Shown one piece after another: positions 19,234 through 25,939 of a stretch of 25,939 bases of DNA. Origin of the DNA: Priapulus caudatus (Eukaryota; Priapulida; Priapulimorpha; Priapulimorphida; Priapulidae); the NCBI RefSeq assembly GCF_000485595.1, contig NW_014577561.1:188856-214794 (forward strand). The letters are read 5' to 3'. The notes beneath the pieces were generated by a model. That model had not been told where the DNA came from, ran no database searches, and saw only the letters and a list, made by a program, of their open reading frames with translations. The position numbers and the translations under genes were made by a program. The stretch's first letter is position 1. Each line of letters begins with the position of its first letter.

Positions 19234-19658
19234 GAGGCGTGTTCAGGAGAGAACGCTCGCTCGCTTCTGAACGACACTGCGCCGGAGCAGCGACGCGAGC
19301 GTGTTGCGCGCAAGTTTGAAAAGCTGTTCGCTCAGTGCGCGATTGTTTACAAGATGGCGACGAAAAATCTGGCCGAAATGCGAATCTAACATTTCTGACG
19401 TCATTTGCAATCTATTTCAACTTTATTCACTTTTCATTCATTCATTTACTATCTAAATTCAATTTGTATCAATTTCGTCGTAATTCGTTTAACAGTACTT
19501 GTTCTCTCGCGAATTAAAATCTGCTGGAGAACCCCCATGGGGCCGCCATCTTTGATCAAGCGACGCGCAAACGCGAGCGCACACGCGAGCGCTCGGTGTG
19601 TCGGTTCAGGAGGCGCTGCGTTCGTTCATGGAGCGTCTCGCTCTCCTGAACACGCCTC
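19234..19658. mobile_element. Element with long GC-rich inverted ends (GAGGCGTGTTCAGGAGAG)
   Basis: GAGGCGTGTTCAGGAGAG (19234-19251) is exactly inverted at 19641-19658. The similarity continues inward imperfectly (ACGCTC, CTGAACGA, GCGCC, GCGAGCG) and a second inner block, AAGATGGCG near 19352 against CGCCATCTT near 19544, suggests arms of over 120 bases around an AT-rich core (19390-19520). The CG-rich arms and AT-rich centre fit a foldback-type MITE. No clear target duplication and no ORF of note. Confidence 0.65.
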
Positions 19659-19798
19659 TCGGTGGCAGAGCCCGGTGGTAGGTTACTGTCGGTAGCATAT
19701 GTTGGTGCAACGCTCGTGCGAGGTACTGACGTCACACTGACGTCACTGCATGTACCCGACGACGTCACTGCCATGATGTGCGGCCACGGCATGTGGGT

Positions 19799-20409
19799 TA
19801 ATTATTCCGGTCTGAGCCGAGCGCCAACTCTTCCAGTGTTGCACCACAACATGAAATAATATAGTTTGTTCTAAAATACAAACATTTGAAGCAAATGTAT
19901 TATTCTCGCCTGAGACCGTGGCGCAACTTTCTCAGCGGTGCACCACATGCAGATATAAACTATAAAGGCCTTGGATAAATGATGTACAAGTATTGCTCGG
20001 CTGAGACATGCGCCAACTCTTCTCAGCGTTGCACCACATGCAGTTATAAACTATAAAGGCCTTGTATAATGATGTAGGCCAATTATTCCGGCTGAGACAT
20101 GCCGCCAACTCTTCTCAGCGTTGCACCACATGCAGTATAAACTATAAAGGCCTGTGATAATGATGTAGCCAATTATTCTCGGCTGAGACATGCGCCAACT
20201 CTTCTCAGCGTTGCACCACATGCAGATTATAAACTAAAAGGCCTTGTATAATGATGCTAGCCAATATTCTCGGCTGCGACATGCGCCAACTCTTCTCAGC
20301 GTCGCCACATGCAGTTATAAACTATAAAGGCCTTGTATAATGATGTAGCAATTATTCTCGCTGAGACATGGCCAACTCCTCTCATGTTGCACCACAACAT
20401 AAATAATAT
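19799..20409 (+). repeat. Satellite-like array, ~90-bp units, forward orientation
   Basis: About seven units, each with TTATTCTCGGCTGAGACATG, CGCCAACTCTTCTCAGCG and TTGCACCACATGCAG. Two variants exist. Type A continues TATAAACTATAAAGGCCTTG then TATAATGATGTAGCCA. Type B continues AACATAAATAATATAG with a TTTTAGA/TCTAAAA stretch. The order here is B, five A, then a truncated B at the switch. Units differ largely by one-base indels. Confidence 0.85.
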
Positions 20410-21445
20410 AGTCTCAGGCGAGAATAATTGGCTAAAATGTATTTTAGACAAAAACTAAATATGTTATTACGTGGTGCAACACTGAGAAGAGTTGGCGCAC
20501 GTCTCAGGCGAGAGTAATTGGCTGAAATGCATTTTAGAGAAAAACTAAATATGTTATTACGTAGTGCAACACTGAGAAGAGTTGGCGCACGTCTCAGGCG
20601 AGAGTAATTGGCTAAAATGCATTTTAGACAAAAACTAAATATTTTATTACGTGGTGCAACACTGAGAAGAGTTGGCGTATGTTCAGGCGAGAATATTGGC
20701 ACATCATTAACAAGGCCTTTATAGTTTTTACTGCATGTGGTGCAACGCTGAGAGAGAGTTGTGCGCGCATGTCTCAGCGGAGAAGTAATTGGCGTCACAT
20801 CATGTATACAAGGCCATTCTTAAGTTACTACAGCATGTGGTGGCACACGCTGAGAAGAGTTGGCGATGTCTCAGGCCGAAAATTTGGCTACATCATTATA
20901 CAAGGCCTTTATAGTTCTAGTACTTGCTGTTTGTGCAACGCTGAGAAGAAGTTGGCGCATGTCCGGCCGGAGAAATAAATTGGCTACATCATTATACAAG
21001 GCTTTATGTTATACTGCATGTGGTGCAACGCTGAGAAGAGTTCGGGCATCGGTCTCAGCGGAGAATAATTAAATTGGCTTCAAACCTTTTTGTATTTAGA
21101 CGAGACTATATTATTTCATGTCCGTGGCTGCAACACTGAGAGGTTCGGCGTCACGTGGCTCAGCCGAGAATTATTACATTTGCTCAAAATGTTTTGTATT
21201 TTTAGACGAGAGACACTATTATATTGTCATGGTGATGGGTAGACGACTGGAGGAGTGTTTGGCGGCACACGTCTCAGCCGAGAATAATTAAATTGGGTTC
21301 AAAATTTTGGATTCTTAGAGCAAAAACGTAAGATATGGTTAATTATGTGTGCAACACTTGAGAAGAGTCCGCATGTCTGCAGCGAGAATAATTGGCTATA
21401 TCATTAACCAAGGCCTTTATAGTTTATTACTGCATGTGGTGCAAC
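20410..21445 (-). repeat. Same satellite array in inverted orientation
   Basis: From about 20410 the same units run reversed (CTGAGAAGAGTTGGCGCA, then TCTCAGGCGAGAATAATTGG). I read roughly three B, four A, three divergent B and a partial A that stops at the N (21446). The order is not a mirror of the forward arm. Some inverted B units carry an extra AATTAAATTGG variant, so they are a separate sub-family. Confidence 0.85.
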
Positions 21446-21446
21446 N
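21446..21446. other. Unresolved base, probable assembly join
   Basis: The only N in the window falls exactly inside a satellite unit (GTGGTGCAAC-N-ATTTTTGTT), and unrelated AT-rich sequence follows. The array is probably longer in the genome. Confidence 0.8.
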
Positions 21447-21633
21447 ATTTTTGTTCACACGTGCCATAAATTTGACCATGTGAATGATCAAATGAGTGTG
21501 TGTGTTACAAGTACTTATGTCCGTAATATAATCAGTAACGCTTTTCTGCAGTATGCGATGTAATTACGACTACTAGTAAATGACTTATTATTGGTAAAAT
21601 GTCTGTTTCTAACGGAAGAAATGTAATAAACAG

Positions 21634-21710
21634 GGGCGGATCCAGGATTTCTCAATAGGGGGTTAATTGGGGGGGTCACAGATTCTACGCTCAGTAGAGG
21701 GGGTTTGAGT
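21634..21710 (+). mobile_element. hAT-like end, CAGGGGCGGATCCAGGA
   Basis: CAGGGGCGGATCCAGGATTT followed by G runs is the same kind of terminus as at 6752. A stretch here (21677-21696) recurs at 22236-22255 (CACA.ATT.TACGCTCAGT.), on the far side of the 21714-22196 element. Confidence 0.45.
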
Positions 21711-21713
21711 AGG

Positions 21714-22196
21714 GCCCGAAGTTTTCCGCGAAAATCGCGGAACGGGAGGAGAAAGCGGAAAACTCAGTCTTGAAAAAAGATGTAAAAATTAACGGACTAC
21801 CAGCCTAGGACACTGTGCGATTTTCTACGCTGGCCGCTTGCGATCGATAAATACGGTGCCGGGTCTGCGCGGTGTGCGAAGGTCGGGCGGGCGCGCGTCT
21901 CACGGCAGCGTATTTCGCTCGCGATCCTGCGATTTTCTACGCTGGCCGCTTGCGATCGATAAATACGATGCCGGGGTCCGCGCGGTGTGCGCGGGTCGGG
22001 CGGGCGCGCGTCTCACGGCAGCGTATTTCGCTCGTGATCCCATACGCCCGGCTGATCGCACGCATTCAAAGCGTTCAACCGGTTTTTCATCTCTTGCATA
22101 CAAATAAAAAAAATTAAGGCTTTTCTAAGCTTTTGGTGAAATTTAGAAAGCAGAAGAAAGCAGAATTTGACATTCATCAAGCAGAAAACTTCGGGC
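21714..22196. mobile_element. Element with GCCCGAAGTTTTC ends and internal 112-bp tandem duplication
   Basis: GCCCGAAGTTTTCCGC (21714-21729) is inverted, with one mismatch, at 22181-22196. Further GAAAGC blocks lie inside both ends. The interior has two copies of a 112-bp unit starting TGCGATTTTCTACGCTGG at about 21816 and 21928; they are highly similar and CG-rich (GGGCGGGCGCGCGTCTCACG). No transposase. The tandem units create overlapping frames that look like repeated protein but are not coding. Confidence 0.65.
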
Positions 22197-22199
22197 TCT

Positions 22200-22439
22200 A
22201 GACCGTTTGAGACAGTCACACCATCCTGTCCGGATCACATATTTTACGCTCAGTGGGGGGGGGGGACAACATATATACTATGTACTACCCTGCCAGTAGG
22301 GGGGCTGGAAAGATGATTTCGATACTTTTTAATGTAATTTTTCCCCTGATCTCCCAATAGGGGGGGGGGGCAGAGCCAGGTCGCCCCCCTAAAGTTGTGT
22401 TGACAGAGCAATGTGTTCCACATTACAAATTTAACGTAC
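22200..22439. repeat. G-run-rich repeat remnants
   Basis: G runs of about ten bases at 22254-22264 and 22362-22371, each with the CACATATTTTACGCTC or CTCCCAATAGGGG context seen at 21660-21700. They look like fragments of the hAT-like end family. Confidence 0.4.
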
Positions 22440-22564
22440 CCATTCGTCATTTCCCTCACGCTTTAAACATGGATACTGGGAAATCATCTTTCTTCCGATT
22501 GCCGCGTACTCCTCTCTGCCCGACATCCCCGGGAAGAATTGTAAGTAGTAAGCAGCCGCCTCAT
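22440..22564 (-). CDS. Exon 3, REEYAAIGRKMISQYPCLK segment
   Basis: The acceptor GGTAG ends at 22565, with CTAAC upstream as a possible branch point. The donor GTACGT begins at 22439. The phase (one base in exon 2, two here) agrees. It encodes EAAAYYLQFFPGMSG then REEYAAIGRKMISQYPCLK and NDEW. A REEY..IG..M...YP.L pattern is reminiscent of a helical segment in uncharacterised, SAM-domain-associated (SAMD3-like) proteins of fish and invertebrates; that link is from memory and tentative. A plus-strand ATG frame over the same bases is the shadow. Confidence 0.5.
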
Positions 22565-23977
22565 CTACCATCAACCTCTATACTGGGTTAGGATCCTGTT
22601 CCTCCAAACACTTTTGCACTCGAGAAGAAAACGGTGGCAGTGGAGTTACCATGGTCACCCGACAACCTACAAATAACATGTATAATATTTAATTTTTCGA
22701 ACATGCACTAGCTCTGTAGGTCTTGCTGATACCTGTTAGGACAAATATCGAAAATTTGTACTGTATGGGAACTTGTATAATTAAAATACAATTGAATCCA
22801 CATCTTTGACTGAAAGAAAAAAAAAGTACCCCTCTTACCCCTACTTGCATTACCTGAAGCTGGTGATGCAGGTCGACCAGTAGGCGTTGCTGCTCCAGAT
22901 GGCGTTGCTTGTCTGGAAGACGCCCCTGGTTCGACAGACGGTCCTGCAGTGTCGACATCCCTCATAGGGTGCTTAGGCGTGACTGGCTGACCATTCTCCA
23001 TCAGCACGGGGCCACGAGGAGTCCAGCTTTCCCCGTCTTGAAGGACCATGAGGATCTCTCCCTTGACGGACTCCAAAATGTCATCGTCGTCCACCTCTGT
23101 CCCGTCGACCTCCAACACCACAGTCACTTTTCCTGACAAGCCAAGTTTAGCAGAACCTAGACAAAAAAATACAGTTAAAAGAGGTATTTCCTCATTTAAA
23201 GCGATTATTGCGAGAATTATCCAGTGTTTTCCCCACTTTCATGATACCTACCATAATTGCTTGAGTAACAGCAATTGTCTAGCATAACAATTAAAATGTC
23301 TTTAGAACCTTCTTATCCACCGAAAACTGCCAGGTTTCGAAACTAATCGTTTATTGTTAAATCCGATCTCTTGTCATCTGAACTAACAGAAGTATGATCG
23401 CTGTGTGCGCGCCACTAGCTTATCTGCCATACTCACGCAGTATAGCACCCACTTGTTACATATGAAGATAATGAAGTCGTCATGCGTACATGTTGACATA
23501 ACAAGTAAGTCAGTCGCCATTGTCGATCATTTATGTCACATGTCGTCGTTATTGTATATTCGGTCATGTCAACATGCTTAGGAGAAAGTAAAACGTCGCC
23601 ATTCGACTTATTTATGGTTGACATGTCGTTTCAATGGTATGATCGTCATGTCGACATGACAAACTTAATATTATTCTCGTCATGTTCGACATGTGATCTT
23701 AATTTATGTCTTCATAACGACTTAATTTATGTCGAACACGTGAGATAAATTTATGTCGACAATCAACAAGTCGATGGCAGTTGTATGCGCACCGTACATT
23801 CTCTATAAACGGAAAAAAAACAGAACAAAAGAGATATCAATACACCAACTCCACCGTGCGTCATAACTTACCCAAGTTGTGTTCAAAATCCCACCGTCTT
23901 TACCGAGCCAGCAGCATACTTTTTAGTCACCCAGAAGGCATCCCAAATCTTGTAGAAAGTCCCATAAAGGACCCTTA
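22440..23977 (-). CDS. CIDE-N domain protein (DFF/CIDE-like), partial, three exons seen
   Basis: Minus-strand exons 23977-23872, 23156-22854 and 22564-22440. The first two encode a CIDE-N domain: FYKIWDAFWVTKKYAAGSV, then SAKLGL, VTVVLEVDGTEVDDDD and LMVLQDGESWTP, matching the family order (K-P-F-K-V, K-K-G, EEDGT-V, MVLQ-G-W). CIDE-N domains pair with each other in the apoptotic nuclease DFFB, its inhibitor DFFA and the lipid-droplet CIDE proteins. After the domain comes a Ser/Thr/Pro/Ala linker (about 50 residues) and an exon with PGMSGREEYAAIGRKMISQ. The first exon needs a one-base shift to stay open. The start and end of the gene are not visible; downstream exons would lie below 22440, where repeats take over. 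Confidence 0.7.
22565..22853 (-). other. Intron between CIDE-N exons 2 and 3
   Basis: AT-rich, with no other feature seen beyond the splice signals. Confidence 0.45.
22854..23156 (-). CDS. CIDE-N exon 2 (C-terminal half and Ser/Thr/Pro linker)
   Basis: The acceptor TTTTGTCTAG ends at 23157 and the donor CAG|GTAATG is at 22853. It reads SAKLGLSGK, VTVVLEVDGTEVDDDD, LMVLQDGESWTP, then a linker rich in Pro, Ser, Thr and Ala (ATPSGAATPTGRPASPASG). The acidic DGTEVDDDD patch is the interaction face that binds a basic face of a partner CIDE-N domain. No frameshift within this exon. Confidence 0.78.
23430..23775. repeat. TGTCGACAT-rich repeat in the CIDE-N gene intron
   Basis: The stretch is built of variants of ATGTCGACAT/ACATGTCGTC in both orientations, including the 16-bp palindrome GTCATGTCGACATGAC (23645-23660), separated by TTATTT and AACTTAAT-like spacers. 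The outer ends, AAGTCGTCATGCG near 23473 and CAACAAGTCGATGGC near 23764, do not define clean termini. It may be a MITE made of internal sub-repeats. Confidence 0.6.
23872..23977 (-). CDS. CIDE-N exon 1 (N-terminal half of domain), frame broken
   Basis: The donor GTAAGT begins at 23871 (minus). The upstream acceptor is placed at CAG|TAAGG (23978) with low certainty. FYKIWDAFWVTKKYAAGSV fits the first strands of CIDE-N. The frame then meets TGA. Dropping one G from the run at 23890-23892 would give a frame that ends with the one-base overhang exon 2 needs. This could be sequence error or a true lesion. Confidence 0.55.
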
Positions 23978-24629
23978 CTGATCACTGTCTCAATACCTGC
24001 CAACAGTTATACACCAGTAAGAGGGTCTGTGCCGATTTGCATAGGCCAATCCACTACAATGTACATGAAGTTAATCAGGCACCATTCCATTCTGAAGCTA
24101 AGTATTTATGCCACAGCAAGTAGATATGGGCCGGGGGTGGGTCGGGTATTTAATTAATGTATGTCATGGGCCGGGTACCCATTTCTTGAAAGGGGGTATG
24201 CCTTATAGACCCAATGATCTGCCAAAGTTCGACCGCCCGAAAGGGCAGAGCAGACGCACCTCCGCATGCCGGCAACACCGCGCCACCTCCAACTACCAAT
24301 CCGATCAAACTATGCCACCGAGTCACATATATTTGTTGGGCCGACGGGCTAATTTGATTTGGGGAGAATATGACACCAAAACACACTAACACACACAAAC
24401 CACCACACATCATTCCAAAAAATATTCCACCCACACACTGTATGCGTCTAAACACCCATGTATCTGTGTAGTGGAATATATCCATCCCCTGAAGTAGCAC
24501 ACAGGTATTTATAGGGAACGGGTAACCTGTAATGACATTACAAGAATTCTGCCCTATGTCAATACTGGTTTATCACACACCACTTTCTTTTGTGCATATG
24601 CATGTTCAGGGGCCATTTGGAATACAATG
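23978..24629. other. Spacer between CIDE-N gene and CACTA element
   Basis: No exon could be supported. The minus-strand frame at 24500-24150 has no recognised domain. CACTA pentamers at 24051 and 24384 are possible left termini of the element that holds the transposase, but the opposite end is outside the window. Confidence 0.35.
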
Positions 24630-25939
24630 TCACTTGTTTCTTAATAAAAAATGTCCAGACATCTGCAGTTCGAATGCCAATATGTGACCGTTGAAATATA
24701 AAACTGACATCTCTTCAACAATGAAATACTTTACATCGTCTTTGATCACAATAGCATGCAGCTGTCCAAAACTAGGAACATCCCCAACATGATCTAGCAC
24801 TAGGCAACAACCAGTCCTATAGCTGTGCCCATGTATGGCAATGTGCTCTGTTCTGTACACATGTGCTGTGTCAGCCTCTGTCAAATTGGCTGACGCTCGA
24901 AATGCGGCCTCTAGATGGGGAAATGCATCGCTAAAGACAATTTCTCTCCCCTCCGATACAATATCTCCTGAATACAAGAAATTCTCAGAAGGCTGTCCCG
25001 CAAAAGTTGTTTGCTTATGGCACATGAACTTCTGATGTTTGATGCACAGAGTTTTTGGAAGGTTTCTGAAACACTTGATGTTTTTGGTCTTGCCGTAGCT
25101 GTGCTTTCCCTCAAAGCACATACACCAGTGATTGCGCAGTGGTCCATACTTGATCATCTGTGACGGTAGATGAACCAGGTAATGCATTTTGGGGATCACC
25201 GACGCTTTGGGATACAAACTGACAAATGCATGATTGTGGTCGTAGATCAGCTGTGAGAGTTGAGCAGCAGTCGTTCGATCACAACACGGACTTGTAGCCA
25301 GAATCGTTATCTGAGTAAGGCGGACAAAGTTTTGCCACCTAGGGTCCGTTTCGGGAACTTTTACCCCAACAATAAATGGTAGGGTAAAGCAGAGGGTAAG
25401 CATAGCAACTGATGTCTGCTTGATCTTCCCATCTCCATTGATATGCTGAGAGTCAATTTTTTCTGGTTTCGACCCAGACTCTAGATAACCATAAGTGAAT
25501 GACAACACCCTTGCCATCTCAGTGTGAAATACTTATCCACATGCGTAAAATTATATAGCATGATGCTCAGCTCATAGGGCACAACGCCCTCAAGCAGCAG
25601 GTGCATGGGGTCTTGTACCATGCCAGAACAAAGTGAAAATCCTGGAACATCAATCAGGACACTTTTAGAGTTAATACCCCACATCTTGCTCCAGTACTGT
25701 CGAGTTCCTTTTGTCAGGTGATTCAGAGTTTCACATCGCTCTCGGTGCTCTGCATTGTCTCTCAACTTGAAATCGCTCTCTGAAAATTTTAATTTCATTT
25801 CCTTTCCAGATGCAACACACGTTCGACATGCTTTAAGTGCAAAAGCAACACCCTCCTTGAACCCACCCAACCAATTTGCTGCTAATGTGTCGCATGCCGC
25901 CATGACAAGTGTGCCCTCGATATTGTGAATGTTGCCATT
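24630..25939 (-). pseudogene. CACTA (En/Spm, tnp2-like) transposase, 5'-partial, one frameshift
   Basis: Two minus frames overlap at 25481-25517. The first is open from the window edge (25939) to 25481. It holds WLGGFKEG, a CRTC pair and DPMHLLLEGVVPYEL (residues 98-112 from the ATG at 25903), the D-x-MH-x-x-x-EG signature. The second (295 codons) continues with HINGDGKIKQTS, a PFIVG strand, VIPKMHYLVHLPSQMIKYG and RNHWCMCFEGKHSYGK (129-144), which matches the C-terminal catalytic part of animal CACTA transposases. The Asp of DPMH and the Glu of FEGKH are likely catalytic residues, an inference from conservation. The shift between KYFTL and MARVL breaks the gene, or reflects a one-base error. 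Confidence 0.75.

Noticed and set aside
20382-20798. 138-codon minus-strand ORF with ~30-residue repeats
   Set aside because: The repeats are the ~90-bp satellite read in frame, not a repeat protein.
19799-21445. CRISPR-like regular repeat spacing
   Set aside because: Whole ~90-bp units are repeated with no unique spacers, and the setting is an animal genome; it is a satellite.
21838-22117. Overlapping GC-rich ORFs with Arg/Ala repeats
   Set aside because: They come from the 112-bp tandem duplication inside a transposable element.
22397-22591. Plus-strand ORF with good start context (MDTGKSSFFRLPRTP) and a GTAAGT after it
   Set aside because: The opposite strand gives a phase-consistent exon of the CIDE-N gene with both splice sites, so this frame is taken as its shadow, though it is not excluded.
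24051-24388. CACTA pentamers as the left terminus of the transposon
   Set aside because: Without the right end outside the window, a five-base match cannot fix the border.

Overview
This window looks like nuclear DNA from an animal, most likely a marine invertebrate in a draft assembly. The evidence is two intron-bearing genes with GT/AG splice sites whose proteins resemble metazoan families (DNPH1 and a CIDE-N domain protein), many eukaryotic DNA transposons (hAT-like, Harbinger-like, CACTA, Helitron), a tRNA-derived SINE head, and one unresolved base at 21446. I cannot name the species. Most of the listed open frames are chance or lie inside repeats.

Layout. 1-5900: repeat-derived ground. 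A long inverted repeat (33-240 against 4430-4620, with a third copy at 4830-5020) brackets a decayed minus-strand coding region (about 2030-4390). A decayed plus-strand frame follows at 5262-5880. 5900-9960: transposon-rich. It holds an element with CAGTGCTCG termini and a 5-bp target duplication (6382-7300), a roughly 395-bp tandem duplication (7090-7865), a tRNA-like SINE head (8041-8118, minus), a non-autonomous Helitron (8372-9293) and a 41-bp tandem array (9803-9960). 10857-15743: DNPH1 on the plus strand, five coding exons and 178 residues. Its introns carry three recognisable DNA-transposon insertions (11721-12161, 12846-13124, 13345-13875). 15744-18560: 3' flank with no convincing gene. 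18561-19658: two elements with inverted-repeat ends. 19799-21445: a large array of ~90-bp units that switches orientation near 20410 and stops at the N. 21640-22400: GC-rich nested elements. 22440-23977: three minus-strand exons of a CIDE-N domain gene. 24630-25939: minus-strand CACTA-type transposase, broken by one frameshift and running off the right edge.

The two host genes are unrelated. DNPH1 is a nucleotide-pool enzyme. The CIDE-N gene resembles DFF/CIDE proteins but has a Ser/Thr/Pro linker and a further exon not typical of DFFA or DFFB. The most notable points are a Cys in DNPH1 at the position of a conserved active-site Asp, its very acidic C-terminal tail, the unusual CIDE-N architecture, a Harbinger-type MITE ending 33 bp before a DNPH1 exon, and the orientation-switching satellite. 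Near-identical copies in the window differ mostly by single-base insertions and deletions, and three reading frames are each broken by a one-base shift. Residual indel errors in the assembly should therefore be considered before any frameshift is called biological.
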